64,000 bases of DNA. Origin: Tetrapyrgos nigripes. Its lineage: Eukaryota > Basidiomycota > Agaricomycetes > Agaricales > Campanellaceae. A program made the position numbers and the translations under genes. The stretch is from the NCBI GenBank assembly GCA_013368315.1, contig JAACJM010000318.1, forward strand, positions 1 through 64,000, in the 5' to 3' direction. The notes under the pieces are model-generated. The model did no database searches. It was not told the origin of the DNA and saw only the letters and a list, made by a program, of their open reading frames with translations. This document shows positions 1 through 12,904 of this stretch, piece after piece; the stretch's first letter is position 1, and the number at the start of each line of letters is the position of its first letter.

Positions 1-2411
1 CAGTACCATATCTCCAGGATGCAGGCCTCTTTCCGCTTTCTCATGGCCTTGACCACTTTTGCCATCTCCCTTAACTTGACCCAATCAGATGTAGACAATC
101 CTGGAGAAGAACCAGGGTGGGCACGGGCTTGTCGTGTGGATAAATCTAATCCAGTGGGGGCTGCATGGTTGGCCGACCTGCAGAAATCAATCGTGTGCGA
201 CTTCTCTCCTGGTCTCAGGGTAGGAGCTTTTGTTCATGGTCGCAGCACGAACTGGGCTGGTGCCCTATGTGGGTTTGCTCGAGCTGGTGTTCCTTTTTGG
301 ATTCGTTGGGAAGAGGAGGACAATGCAAAAACGCCTTTTAAAGACGTATACACGTCTTTTTACCTGCCTTCACCGGCTGACAAGAACGAAGCTCTGGAAC
401 GGGAAGGAAGGTTGCCACAAGCGGAGGAGATTGACGACCTTGCTCCCATCCCTTTCCCTGGCAGCCACCAACAGCGAGGCGAAACCTACATGCAATTCAC
501 GGCTCGGATCGCGGAGGATGGTATCAAGCAGGAAGCCATGGAGACGGAGAAGGAGAAGAAAGACCGGGAGAAGAAGATCCGTATTGCGGAGAAAGACAAC
601 GTCGAAGACAATCGCGATGGGCCATCGGTTGGCTTTGCGAGGTATGAGTGGTTGTGTTATGGGCGGTATTGGCTGCGTCACCCGGTTCGTCAAGGTGACT
701 GGATTCCAAAGTGGAGGAAGACCCCACCTCAGTACCGCGTGTACCTCGCGTACTTGGACCAATGGGAATTAGCACCCTATAAAGCAGAAGAGGCTCTGCA
801 TTACTGGGACAGGGAGACTGAGCTCATGACTGGGGATGACTCCATCCCTCTGGACGATGTCTCTACGTTTTCTTTTGAAGACCATGGCGCTCTTGCTGCA
901 GGTGACGTGGAGGGATTCTCTGATGCGGAAGACGGTAGGGTGGTTGATGACTCTGTTTCTCAAAGCCCCATCATCGATTACACCAATGATACGTATGAGG
1001 CCGTTACAAGGCTGCAGGACAACGATGCAGTAAGCTTGGGGAGCGACGACGAGGACGATGACGAGTACGACATCTACAGCACTGGTGGTCCAAGCACTGG
1101 TGGTCCAAGCACTGGTGGTCGAAACGCTGGTGTGAGCAACCGTGCTGTTCCACCGACGGGGATCAAGTCTGCCATCCAAGTGTTCACCGAACGCCTTGGC
1201 ATTTCCCAGGCATTACCAGATCCCGCCTTTGAAAGGCTCAAGTCGATTCCCGAATCCCAGCGCACCGCGAAAGAAGAGTCTGCGCTGTGGTTCATGTGCT
1301 TAAGGAACGCGTTGGAGATCCGAGGCAAGCGTGAAGAGCATACCTCTCAGGAGAACCTCTTTCGGGAGCACGCAGCTACCGTTTATAACTATGTGGTTTC
1401 CGACACCAAGTTCTTCTCCCCGGCCTTCGACCTCAACCCCTCTCTTCTTACCCAGATCCGACTCGATACTGACTGGACTCTTCACTCGATCAGGATCCCT
1501 TCTGAGTCGCCCTGTCTTCCGGGAGTGCGTTGGCAAAAGAACACGCTCTATATCATTGGCAACCGTGTTGAAAGACTGTCCGCTCAGTGGTGGTTGATCG
1601 GTGTCTACGATCCCACCAGCGTCGTCCAGCTGTTCCGTCAACGGAAACTTCGTCCCATTGGCATTTTGGAAGCTTGTCGCGAACTCCTGCGGTGGGGAAT
1701 TCCTTTCGTCACCCTGAAACCAGCTCTCCATCGTCCCCTTTCTCAACATCCTCGTCATCATCTTGTTGGGCTTGGAATCCGAGCTCAAGGTCATCATTTT
1801 GTGAAAGGCGAGTATGAGGCTTACGAGAACGCAAAAAAAAGAGATACTGCAGTCTGGAGCTGGCCGGTTGGCCCTTATGAAGGGTGGGTTATTGTGGAGG
1901 CTTGCAAAAGAATACGTTCCGGTTAAACAAGTCACCATTGGGCCTGCGGGCGCTGTCCGAGAGGTGGGCTACAGCCATGGCCAAATCGACGGCGCCTATC
2001 TGTGCGAGGAGCTCTTGAGTCAACACGTCGTCAACATCCTCATTGGTTTATACAAGGTGGACACCGGTATGTTTTCTTTTTTCTTTTCTCCCTTCGTGTG
2101 TTTCTGACTGCTGTGACCTACCAGGCGTTTCAGGTCAGTACTCAGACGTCTCCTGGTGGCCAAAACCCAAGTTCTTTGACTGTGGCAAGTTCGGTGGAGG
2201 TTACTGGACACCTGATGCTGAACAATGGTTCCAGGACACCCTGGAAAGCTACCGTAACCCTCCACCCGGAAAGTTGACTCAACCACTAACCTCCACGCAG
2301 TGGAGTCGTTCCTTGGTGAAACACACTGAAGGTGTCGCGCGTTTCTATAGAACGATTGATAACTCGTGTGAGAAGCTGCTAAGCGGTGAAAGTGGGTATT
2401 GGAGTCAATGA
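1..2411 (+). CDS. Gene A: 3' part of a large gene of unrecognised family, with a frameshift
   Basis: Open frame from the left edge; an acceptor-like CCAG lies just before the ATG at 19, so that ATG is probably internal. The product is clearly paralogous to gene B (36916-39604, minus): matched stretches include CDFSPGLRVG/CDFSSGLRVG, ELLRWGIPFVTLKP/DLLSWGIPFITLKP and a YLCEE segment near the C terminus. By that alignment roughly the first 150-160 residues lie outside the window. The frame that is open from 19 stops at 1926, but gene-B-like sequence continues in the +1 frame from about 1841; the switch falls in an 8-A run (1833-1840), and one A fewer would restore the frame. Homology then continues to 2066, across a 58-bp intron (2067-2124, GTATGT..CCAG) and to a TGA at 2409-2411. 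An acidic low-complexity stretch with a TGGPS repeat lies near residues 335-370. No known domain recognised. Pseudogene or homopolymer sequencing error are both possible. Confidence 0.7.
1833..1840 (+). other. Homopolymer (A8) frameshift site in gene A
   Basis: Eight A residues. Upstream codons match the gene B protein in one frame and downstream codons match it in the +1 frame, so a one-base indel here separates the two halves. Confidence 0.7.
2067..2124 (+). other. Intron in gene A
   Basis: GTATGT donor, pyrimidine-rich 3' part, CCAG acceptor. It occupies the same place, relative to the paralogous proteins, as the last intron of gene B. Confidence 0.7.
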
Positions 2412-2592
2412 GTAGTCTCTTGTCATCGGGCGTTTTCGTCTTCTTCGTAGTATTCGTCGCACCTCTCAAATCTCATCCGAGCGATGGACTCGTATTTTTT
2501 TTCTTGTTTTTCTTGTACTTCTATCTCTATAACCCCAATATACGTATATGTTTCTTGATATACTGTAATGAATTGAAAAATCGACTCAACTA

Positions 2593-4110
2593 ATAAGTAG
2601 AGAGCAACTTCAGCTGAGAGAGTACCTACACTTTCAATCTAATGAAGTATGGGCCTCCTTCGTCTCGCCAGCGTCCAAGACGCTCTACACCCGCACGACT
2701 AAAAATCGTTCAACGATTGCTCCACGAATTCGAGGAGCAACTCCAGGTGAAGGTTCTCTCTGAGTCCAGAGAGTACCTGCAACTTCATTCAAGCAGGAAT
2801 GGGCTTCCTTCATCGTGTCAGCGTCCAAGACGCTCCACACCCGCACGACTAAAGATCCGGTAACGAATACTCTCCGAGAGAGTACCTACATCTTCTTTTA
2901 TCCAGAATGTACTTCCTTCGTCGCGCCAGCGTCCAAGACGCTGCACACCCCCGCGACTAAAAATCGGTCAACGATTGCTCTCCGAATCCGAGGAGCAATC
3001 GCTTTCGAGGCTGCTCTCTGGATCCAGAGAGCAACTCCAGCTGAGACAGTACCTACACTTTCAATCTAATGAAGTATGGGCCTCCTTCGTCTCGCCAGCG
3101 TCCAAGACGCTCTACACCCGCACGACTAAAAATCGTTCAACGATTGCTCCACGAATTCGGGGAGCAACTCCAGCTAAAGGTTCTCTCTGAGTCCAGAGAG
3201 TACCTGCAACTTCATTCAAGCAGGAATGGGCTTCCTTCGTCGCGTCAGTGTCCAGGACGCTCCACACCCGCACGACTAAAGATCCGGTAACGAATACTCT
3301 CCGAATCCGGGGGGCATTCCTTTTCGAGTGTTCTCTGTTACTCCAGAGAGTACCTACATCTTCTTTTATCCAGAATGTACTTCCTTCGTCTCGCCAGCGT
3401 CCAAGACGCTGCACACCCCCGCGACTAAAAACCGGTCAACGATTGCTCTCCGAATCCGAGGAGCAATCGCTTTCGAGGCTGCTCTCTGGATCCAGAGAGC
3501 AACTTCAGCTGAGAGAGTACCTACACTTTCAATCTAATGAAGTATGGGCCTCCTTCGTCTCGCCAGCGTCCAAGACGCTCTACACCCGCACGACTAAAAA
3601 TCGTTCAACGATTGCTCCACGAATTCGTGGAGCAGCTCCAGCTAAAGGTTCTCTCTGCATCCAGGGAGAGTCTACACCTTCTATTAATCGAAAATCGACT
3701 TTGTCGTCGCACCAGCGTCCAAGACGCTATACACACCCCCACAACCACTTTCGCGGAAAGACTGCTCTACGAATTCGAGGAGCAGCTCCAGCTGAAGGTT
3801 CTCTCTGGACTCAGAGAGGACCTACGCCTTCTTTTAATAGAGTTCTTCTCGCCAGCGTCCGAGACGCTCTACACACGAACGATTAAAAATCGTTCAACGG
3901 TTGCTCTCCGAATCCGAGGAGCAATCGTTTTCGAGGCTCCTCTCTGAGTCTATAGAGTATGTACTCATTCAATTAATCCAAAATCGACTTTGTCGCCACG
4001 CCAGCGTCCAAGACGCTTCTACACACACCCCCAACCAAAATCGCGGAAAGATTGCTCCACGGATTCGAGGAGCAACTCCAGCTAAAGGATCTCTCTGAGT
4101 CCAGAGAGTG
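2593..4110. repeat. Hairpin-rich higher-order repeat (about 430-470 bp composite unit)
   Basis: The segment starting AATGAAGTATGGGCC recurs at about 2640, 3069 and 3537. Each composite contains a chain of inverted repeats: AGCGTCCAAGACGCT; TTGCTCC..GGAGCAA around CGAATTCG; CTCTCTG-AGTC-CAGAGAG; and the perfect 20-bp palindrome GCTCTCTGGATCCAGAGAGC. Apparent ORFs here are open in several frames at once and consist only of the repeat, so none is called as a gene. Confidence 0.85.
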
Positions 4111-4335
4111 AGTTGAGCTTAATACTGTGAAGTTCGGTGAAAATATGACCTGTATTTCAACAAACCTAAGAGACGATGACTAAGCACGGTCCGTCTCCCC
4201 TAACACCACCACCACTACCGCACGTCTCAATCGTCAGTCAAGTGCTCCCCGAATCCGGGGAGTAATTGGCGCTTTATTTCTGTTAACTGTCGGTTCATAC
4301 AGTCCTCTCTGCTATGAAGAAAGTCTTACCACCAA
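4110..4335. other. Spacer inside the hairpin-repeat region
   Basis: No gene or clear repeat of the main families except a short CTCCCCGAATCCGGGGAG palindrome. Confidence 0.4.
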
Positions 4336-4946
4336 GAACGGACTTGTCACGTCTCGTCAGCGTCCAAGACGCTCCCCCATGCCCACAATCAAGATCACAG
4401 AACAATTGCTCTACGAATTCGAGGAGCAACTCCAGCTGAGGGTTCTCTCTGAGTCCAGAGAGTACCTACAACTCCATTCAAGCAGGAATGGGCTTCCTTC
4501 GTCGTGTCAGCGTCCAAGACGCTCCACACCCGCACGACTAAAGATCCGGTAACGAATACTCTCCGAATCCGTGGAGCATTCCTTTTCGAGTGTTCTCTGT
4601 TACTCCAGAGAGTACCTACATCTTCTTTTATCCAGAATGTACTTCCTTCGTCTCGCCAGCGTCCAAGACGCTGCACACCCCCGCGAGTAAAAATCGGTCA
4701 ACGATTGCTCTCCGAATCCGAGGAGCAACGCCTCCTTCGTCTCGCCAGCGTCCAAGACGCTCTACACCCGCACGACTAAAAATCGTTCAACGATTGCTCC
4801 ACGAATTCGAGGAGCAACTCCAGCTGAAGGTTCTCTCTGAGTCCAGAGAGTACCTACAACTTCATTCAAGCAGGAATGGGCTTCCTTCGTCGTGTCAGCG
4901 TCCAAGACGCTCCACACCCGCACGACTAAAGATCCGGTGATCAAGC
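4335..4946. repeat. Hairpin-rich higher-order repeat, second block
   Basis: Same components as 2593-4110 in a slightly different order, with AGCGTCCAAGACGCT at each junction. Confidence 0.8.
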
Positions 4947-5759
4947 AGCGTCCAAGACGCTATGCACAAGGTCCCAAATCCACAACATCAAATGACATAT
5001 GTAACTCTCACTCACTGTACCCTCAACGCACCCAGTTGTGTCCAGAACCATCTCTCAGTGGCTGTCCGCGACAGAAATCTCAGTCGCAGACAGCCACAGG
5101 TTTTCCACGGTACAACAAACACTCGCGCAGCGTCCAGGACGCTACGGACTATCATTGATACGTGCTTTGCCCAGTAAACCGGGTACCCAAGGTCAGTGGT
5201 ATCCACAGCCATCCCGTAGCGTCCGGGACGCTGCGCAAAAGATCCTGGATGTCCAAATCAGATCTAGTTGACCCTCTGAATCCCATGGTTGTGGTTTCCA
5301 AGTGTTTGCATCTCTTCCGCCTCTCATATGGTCCATTTTCGCTTTTTGGACTCCTTAAATTCAGTATAACTTTGTAACGAGAGGTCCGTTCTCTTTGATT
5401 TTCTTACCGTCATATTCCACTCACAAAACCGATCATATAGAGCCCCCAACTTGCCCTATTTCGTGAAGACTTCCTTGACTGCCATCCAACCCCTTTCCCG
5501 CTCACTACTTATACTCCTCCTCATCCCGGCACTCAAATTCCTTCCTCCTGGACTGGATTCTAGGGTTTTCCTACCCTGCGAATCCAATGGTGATGGTTTC
5601 GAACCCTCCCGACGTCTGCCGCATTCGCGACGGCCCCTTTTCGACTTTTTGTCTTTTTGGATTAGCTGTAACTTCTGAACGCGCGGTGCGTTCGCTTTGC
5701 CCTTTTCACCGTCTTGTTGTACTCATCAAACCGACTCTCTAACGCACCCGACTTGCCCC
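4947..5759. repeat. 813-bp segmental duplication, copy 1
   Basis: Matches 11513-12325 at a constant offset of 6566 with only scattered differences. It begins at an AGCGTCCAAGACGCT palindrome (4947-4961), contains one unit of the 232-bp family, then two units of the pyrimidine-rich family, and ends at CGACTTGCCCC. Confidence 0.85.
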
Positions 5760-6072
5760 TAATCCAAAATCGACTTTGTCGCCATGCCAGCGTCCAAGAC
5801 GCTTCTACACACACCCCCAACCAAAATCGCGGAAGGATTGCTCCACGAATTCGAGGAGCAACTCCAGCTGAAGGTTCTCTCCGAGTCCAGAGAGTACCTG
5901 CAACTTCATTCAAGCAGGAATGGGCTTCCTTCGTCGTGTCAGCGTCCAAGACGCTCCACACCCGCACGACTAAAGATCCAGTAACGAATACTCTCCGAAT
6001 CCGGGGAGCATTCCTTTTCGAGTGTTCTTTGTTATTCCAGAGAGTACCTACATCTTCTTTTATCCAGAATGT
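5760..6072. repeat. Hairpin-rich higher-order repeat, third block
   Basis: Resumes the 2.6-4.1 kb type immediately after the duplicated segment; contains AGCGTCCAAGACGCT and the CTCC..GGAG stem. Confidence 0.75.
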
Positions 6073-6840
6073 ACTTCCTTCGTCTCGCCAGCGTCCAAGA
6101 CGCTGCACACCCCCGCGAGTAAAAATCGGTCAACGATTGCTCTCCGAATCCGAGGAGCAACGCCTCCTTCGTCTCGCCAGCGTCCAAGACGCTGCACACC
6201 CCCGCGAGTAAAAATCGGTCAACGATTGCTCTCCGAATCCGAGGAGCAACGCCTCCTTCGTCTCGCCAGCGTCCAAGACGCTGCACACCCCTGCGAGTAA
6301 AAATCGGTCAACGATTGCTCTCCGAATCCGAGGAGCAACGCCTCCTTCGTCTCGCCAGCGTCCAAGACGCTGCACACCGCCTCCTTCATCTCGCCAGCGT
6401 CCAAGACGCTGCACACCCCTGCGAGTAAAAATCGGTCAACGATTGCTCTCCGAATCCGAGGAGCAACGCCTCCTTCGTCTCGCCAGCGTCCAAGACGCTG
6501 CACACCGCCTCCTTCATCTCGCCAGCGTCCAAGACGCTGCACACCCCTGCGAGTAAAAATCGGTCAACGATTGCTCTCCGAATCCGAGGAGCAACGCCTC
6601 CTTCGTCTCGCCAGCGTCCAAGACGCTGCACACCCCCGCGAGTAAAAATCGGTCAACGATTGCTCTCCGAATCCGAGGAGCAACGCCTCCTTCGTCTCGC
6701 CAGCGTCCAAGACGCTGCACACCGCCTCCTTCATCTCGCCAGCGTCCAAGACGCTGCACACCCCCGCGAGTAAAAATCGGTCAACGATTGCTCTCCGAAT
6801 CCGAGGAGCAACGCCTCCTTCGTCTCGCCAGCGTCCAAGA
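6073..6840. repeat. 89-bp tandem array with 39-bp deletion units
   Basis: GCCTCC starts at 6162, 6251 and 6340 (89 bp apart) and then after 39 bp at 6379; similar short units occur near 6510 and 6724. Each full unit carries three inverted repeats: AGCGTCCAAGACGCT, AATCGGTCAACGATT and TTGCTC..GGAGCAA. The short units keep only the first. Confidence 0.9.
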
Positions 6841-7440
6841 CGCTCTACACCCGCACGACCAAAAATCGTTCAACGATTGCTCCACGAATTCGAGGAGCAA
6901 CTCCAGCTGAAGGTTCTCTCCGAGTCCAGAGAGTACCTGCAACTTCATTCAAGCAGGAATGGGCTTCCTTCGTCGTGTCAGCGTCCAAGACGCTCCACAC
7001 CCGCACGACTAAAGATCCGGTAACGAATACTCTCCGAATCCGGGGAGCATTCCTTTTCGAGTGTTCTTTGTTATTCCAGAGAGTACCTACATCTTCTTTT
7101 ATCCAGAATGTACTTCCTTCGTCTCGCCAGCGTCCAAGACGCTGCACACCCCCGCGAGTAAAAATCGGTCAACGATTGCTCTCCGAATCCGAGGAGCAAC
7201 GCCTCCTTCGTCTCGCCAGCATCCAAGACGCTGCACACCCCCACGAGTAAAAATCGGTCAACGATTGCTCTCCGAATCCGAGGAGCAACGCCTCCTTCGT
7301 CTCGCCAGCGTCCAAGACGCTCTACACCCGCACGACTAAAAATCGTTCAACGATTGCTCCACGAATTCGAGGAGCAACTCCAGCTGAAGGTTCTCTCCGA
7401 GTCCAGAGAGTACCTGCAACTTCATTCAAGCAGGTGCGTG
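6840..7440. repeat. Hairpin-rich repeat with further 89-bp units
   Basis: Repeats the order seen at 5860-6160, with about two 89-bp units around 7130-7310, then ends abruptly at about 7435. Confidence 0.8.
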
Positions 7441-9640
7441 AACGACCAAGTCGTTCACTGTATAAACTACTCCGCCGTTCACACAGTATGTATGTACGTG
7501 CAACCAACGATTACATGATTCATGTTTCTTTCTTTGCAACCAGCATCACCTCCGCAAAACTTTCAGCTCACCAGCTACCGCGTTATCCAGTGGGCAGCAG
7601 TCCCTGGATAATCACCAACTTCTATGTCTTTCACCCTCTGAATCGGGTCCGCTTTCTAGAGTTATTCAAATTCTGTCCTCCTCATCTAAAAGAAGTCAAC
7701 TCCTGCTCAACATACCGTTCGAATCGCTTCATTCAGGACTTCATTCTGGGGTTTTTCAACCGTCCGGACACGATGGTAATACTTTCAAAGCCGCCAGACG
7801 TCTTCCGCGCTCAATATGGATGATTTTTCGAGTTTTGGAGTTTGCAAAAGGCTATAACTTAGGAACGCAAAGTGCGTTCCCTATTCTTTTTATATAGTCG
7901 TATTCTGCTAACAAAATCGATTTCATTACACCCCAGACTTGTCAAATTCCGGCCAGATTTCTTCAAACTACAACCATCTGTCCTCCCCGACTAAGACGAC
8001 TTCTACCGCTTTCATTGGGTTCCCTACGTCCCTCTCTAAGTCGAATCCTCCCCATTAGGAGTCCTTGGAATAATTCAAACCCACTCTGACGACTTGAGAC
8101 ACCCTCTCCTGACAATATCCATACCCGTTCCCCATCACCAATACCATATCAGCTCCTCCTCATTCCCTTGTCGAAATATCGTCGTCCTGGGCTCTATCCT
8201 ATGGTTATTTTACCTTCCGAAGATGATGGGAAGGTTTTCGAAGCCGTTGGGAGTCATCTGGATCCGTTATTGCCTATGTTCGCTTTTTTGAGATGTTGGA
8301 TGTGCTATACCGGGGGAACGCAAGGTGCGTTTGCGATTCTGATTATATATTCTGATTCTACTCATAAAATCGATTCCATAGCACTCCCGATTGGTCTCAT
8401 TGCATCAAGATTTCGTGTTCCGCCATCCCCTGCCCTTCTCCCCCACTACATACACAACTCCTCGCCCTTCCGCCCATATTCCGTCATCCCGGATGCGATT
8501 CTAGGGTTTTACAGCACTCTGAATCCAATGGTCAATATTTCGAAGCCTCCAAATCTCTGTCGGATGAGATATCGCTAATTTTCGCGTTTGGTCAGGTTTG
8601 AAATGCTTATAACTTTGGAACGGGAGGTGCGTTCACCTTGGTTTTTTAATACTCGTATTCTACTCATTGAATAGATACCATAGCACCCCTCACTTGTTCC
8701 GATCCAACAGTATTCCGCCAGCCGCCATTCCCTCTCTTCCCCGCTTACCACCTCCACTCCTCCCCATCCCCCTGTCCAAATTTCTTCTTCTAAGACTCCA
8801 TTCCGGGGTTCTTCGACATGAACAACCTGATGGTGGTGTTTTCAAAGCGTCCGGAAGTCGTCCGCATTCCATATGCCTACCTTGTCCTCCTCCCCCTCGA
8901 GAACTCAAGATCTCTTCGCATTCTACCCCAATTTCTTTTGTCCCGGGCTCATTTCTGGGGTTATTCAACCCGCTGAATCCAATGGTCAAGGTTTCGAAGC
9001 CTCCGGATCTCTGTCGGATGAGATATCGCGAATTTTCGCGTTTGGTCAGGTTTGAAATGCTTATAACTCTGGAACGGGAGGTGCGTTCACCTTGATTTTT
9101 AATATTCGTATTCTAATCATTTAATAGACACCATAGCACCCCTCACTTCTCCCAATCCAACAGTATTCCGCCAGCCGCCATTCCCTCTCTTCCCCGGTTA
9201 CCACCTCCACTCCTCCCCGTCCCCCTGTCCAAATTTCTTCTTTTAAGACCCCATTCCAGAGTTTTTCGGCACTAACAACTTGATGGTGGTGTTTCTGAAG
9301 CGTCCGGAAGTCGTCCGCTGCCTACCTTGTCCTTCCCCCCCCTTGAGAACTCAAGATCTCTTCGCATTCTACCCCGATTCTCTTCGTCCCGGGTTCATTT
9401 CTGGGGTTATTCAACCCGCTGAATCCAATGGTCAAGGTTTCGAAGCCTCCGGATTTCTGTCGGATGAGATATTGCCAACTCTCGCGTTTTTTGATTATTC
9501 AATGGGCCATAACTTTTTAACCCAATGCCCGTTCCGTTTTTAATTTACATATACACATTCTATTTCCAAAATGGACTCCATAGCACCCCCTACCAGTCCT
9601 ATTTCATGTATATTTCTCCTCCTATCCTTATTACATCCAA
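7440..9640. repeat. Diverged 300-450 bp pyrimidine-rich repeat family
   Basis: Units share ACCCTCCGAATCCAATGG-like, TTCGAAGCCTCC-like and TAGCACCCC-like blocks and a hairpin of form GAACGC-5 nt-GCGTTC, seen near 7862, 8310, 8617 and 9070 (spacings about 450 and 307). Related units are at 5265-5700, 11830-12720 and 44060-45240. No coding capacity is conserved between units. Confidence 0.75.
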
Positions 9641-9766
9641 TTCCTACTAAGTAATATGTTACTATGTATGTATGTACAATTCTGCGAAAACACTTGAAGA
9701 GCATAGTCAGATTTCAGCTAAGTATTCTGGTATTTGTTTTCGTCAGTAGAGGCAAGCAATTGCGGT

Positions 9767-9990
9767 GATCATGTTTCTAGTGTGGGTGTAATGATACGAG
9801 TATAGTATCATCCTTCTATAGTACATAATCACCCCCATCTCATAGCGTCTCGGACGCTGCGAACGCGATCACGTTTCTAGTGTGGGTGTAATGATACGAG
9901 TATAGTATCATCTTTCTATAGTACATAATCACCCCCATCTCATAGCGTCTCGGACGCTGCGAACGCGATCACGTTTCTAGTGTGGGTGTA
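9767..9990. repeat. 100-bp tandem repeat (2.2 units)
   Basis: GTTTCTAGTGTGGG occurs at 9773, 9873 and 9973, exactly 100 bp apart. Each unit contains GATACGAGTATAGTATC and the palindrome AGCGTCTCGGACGCT. Confidence 0.9.
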
Positions 9991-11740
9991 ATGATCTCAG
10001 TGGCTGTCCGCGACAGAAATCTCAGTTGCGGACAGCCAATAAACACTCGCGCAGCGTCCAGGACGCTAAGGCTCTGAGTGACACATATTTCTCACGCTAC
10101 AAGCACTCATGGGATCAAGCAGCGTCCAAGACGCTATGCACAAGGTCCCAAATCCACAACATCAAATGACATATGTAACTCTCACTCACTGTACCCTCAA
10201 CGCACCCAGTTGTGTCCAGAACCATCTCTCAGTGGCTGTCTGCGACAGAAATCTCAGTCACGGACAGCCAACAAACACTCGTGCAGCGTCCAGGACGCTA
10301 AGGCTCTGAGTGACACATATTTCTCACGCTACAAGCACTCATGGGATTGAGCAGCGTCCAAGACGCTATGCACAAGGTCCCAAATACACAACATCAAATG
10401 ACATATGTAACTCTCAGTCACTGTACCCTCAACGCACCCAGTTGTGTCCAGAACCATCTCTCACTGGCTGTCCGCGACAGAAATCTCAGTCGCGGACAGC
10501 CAACAAACACTCGTGCAGCGTCCAGGACGCTAAGGCTCTGACTGACACATATTTCTCACGCTACAAGCACTGATGGGATCGAGCAGCGTCCAAGACGCTA
10601 TGCACAAGGTCCCAAATCCACAACGTCAAATGACATATGTAACTCTCACTCACTGTACCCTCAACGCAGCCAGTTGTGTCCAGAACCATCTCTCAGTGGC
10701 TGTCCGCGACAGAAATCTCAGTCGCGGACAGCCAACAAACACTCGCGCAGCGTCCAGGACGCTAAGGCTCTGAGTGACACATATTTCTCACGCTACAAGC
10801 ACTCATGGGATCAACCAGCGTCCAAGACGCTATGCACAAGGTCCCAAATCCACAACGTCAAATGACATATGTAACTCTCACTCACTGTACCCTCAACGCA
10901 CCCAGTTGTGTCCAGAACCATCTCTCAGTGGCTGTCCACGACAGAAATCTCAGTCGCGGACAGCCAACAAACACTCGCACAGCGTCCAGGACGCTAAGGC
11001 TCTGAGTGACACATATTTCTCACGCTACAAGCACTCATGGGATCAACCAGCGTCCAAGACGCTATGCACAAGGTTCCAAATCCACAACGTCAAATGACAT
11101 ATGTAACTCTCACTCACTGTACCCTCAAAGCACCCAGTTGTGTCCAGAACCATCTCTCAGTGGCTGTCCGCGACAGAAATCTCAGTCGCGGACAGCCAAC
11201 AAACACTCGCGCAGCGTCCAGGACGCTAAGGCTCTGAGTGACACATATTTCTCACGCTACAAGCACTCATGGGATCAACCAGCGTCCAAGACGCTATGCA
11301 CAAGGTTCCAAATCCACAACGTCAAATGACATATGTAACTCTCACTCACTGTACCCTCAACGCACCCAGTTGTGTCCAGAACCATCTCTCAGTGGCTGTC
11401 CGCGACAGAAATCTCAGTCGCGGACAGCCAACAAACACTCGCGCAGCGTCCAGGACGCTAAGGCTCTGACTGACACATATTTCTCACGCTACAAGCACTC
11501 ATGGGATTGAGCAGCGTCCAAGACGCTATGCACAATGTCCCAAATCCACAATGTCAAATGACATATGTAACTCTCACTCACTGTACCCTCAACGCACCCA
11601 GTTGTGTCCAGAACCATCTCTCAGTGGCTGTCCGCGACAGAAATCTCAGTCGCAGACAGCCACAGGTTTTCCACGGTACAACAAACACTCGCGCAGCGTC
11701 CAGGACGCTACGAACTATCATTGATACGTGCTTTGCCCAG
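9990..11740. repeat. 232-bp tandem repeat (about 7 units)
   Basis: Identical landmarks recur at 10109, 10341, 10573, 10805, 11037, 11269 and 11501. Each unit has AGCGTCCAAGACGCT, AGCGTCCAGGACGCT and a 13-bp-stem hairpin GGCTGTCCGCGAC / GTCGCGGACAGCC with a 10-nt loop. The small ORFs that repeat with the same spacing are repeat artefacts. Confidence 0.95.
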
Positions 11741-12325
11741 TAAACCGGGTACCCAAGGTCAGTGGTATCCACAGCCATCCTGTAGCGTCCGGGACGCTGC
11801 GCAAAAGATCCTGGATGTGCAAATCAGATCTAGTTGACCCTCTGAATCCCATGGTTGTGGTTTCCAAGTGTTTGCATCTCTTCCACCTCTCATATGGTCC
11901 ATTTTCGCTTTTTGGACTCCTTAAATTCAGTATAACTTTGTAACGAGAGGTCCGTTCTCTTTGATTTTTTTACCGTCATATTCCACTCACAAAGCCGATC
12001 ATATAGAGCCCCCAACTTGCCCTATTTCGTGAAGACTTCCTTGACTGCCATCCAACCCCTTTCCCGCTCACTACTTATACTCCTCCTCATCCCGGCACTC
12101 AAATTCCTTCCTCCTGGACTGGATTCTAGGGTTTTCCTACCCTGCGAATCCAATGGTGATGGTTTCGAACCCTCCCGACGTCTGCCGCATTCGCGACGGC
12201 CCCTTTTCGACTTTTTGTCTTTTTGGATTAGCTGTAACTTCTGAACGCGCGGTGCGTTCGCTTTGCCCTTTTCACCGTCTTGTTGTACTCATCAAACCGA
12301 CTCTCTAGCGCACCCGACTTGCCCC
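11513..12325. repeat. 813-bp segmental duplication, copy 2
   Basis: Partner of 4947-5759. It is contiguous on its left with the 232-bp array, so this is probably the source arrangement and 4947-5759 the derived copy. Confidence 0.85.
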
Positions 12326-12830
12326 GATCCATCCATATTTCGTTCCCCGCCATCCCCCCTCTTCTGCCATACCACCTCCACTCCCCCTCGCCCCCTGCCC
12401 CAAACATCATCATTCTGGATTCGATTCCGGCGTTCTTCCACCCTCCGAACACGATGGGAGTGGTCTCGAAGCCGTCCCATCTTTCCACATTCAATATCCG
12501 TACCCGTCCTCCCCAAATTCCAACTTCACTCTCCTACATCCTTCCCACCAAATCCCCTCATCTCCTACTCGATTCTAGGGTTATTCAACCCTCCGAATCC
12601 GATGGTGATGTTCTCGAAGCCTCTGCATCACGTTCGGATTCGATATCGCCCATTTTCGCGTTTTCAAGGTTTTAAATTGGCTCTAACTTCCGAACGAGAG
12701 GTCCGTTCGCTTTGATTTTGCCACCGTTGTATTCCCCTTGAAAAAAAGATCATATACAGCTCCCTACTTGCCCAATTCCGTCAACATCTCGTTGACAAGT
12801 TCATTTTTTTCCGCCATAAACTCCCTTCAA
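12326..12830. repeat. Pyrimidine-rich repeat units
   Basis: Continues the 300-450 bp family with a GAACGAGAGGTCCGTTC-type hairpin near 12693. Confidence 0.7.
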
Positions 12831-12904
12831 ATGTGACGGTCACGTCACTACCTCTCTTCTTCTGCAACCACCATCATCTCCGCACCCAACGGTGCTTCCG
12901 CCTC

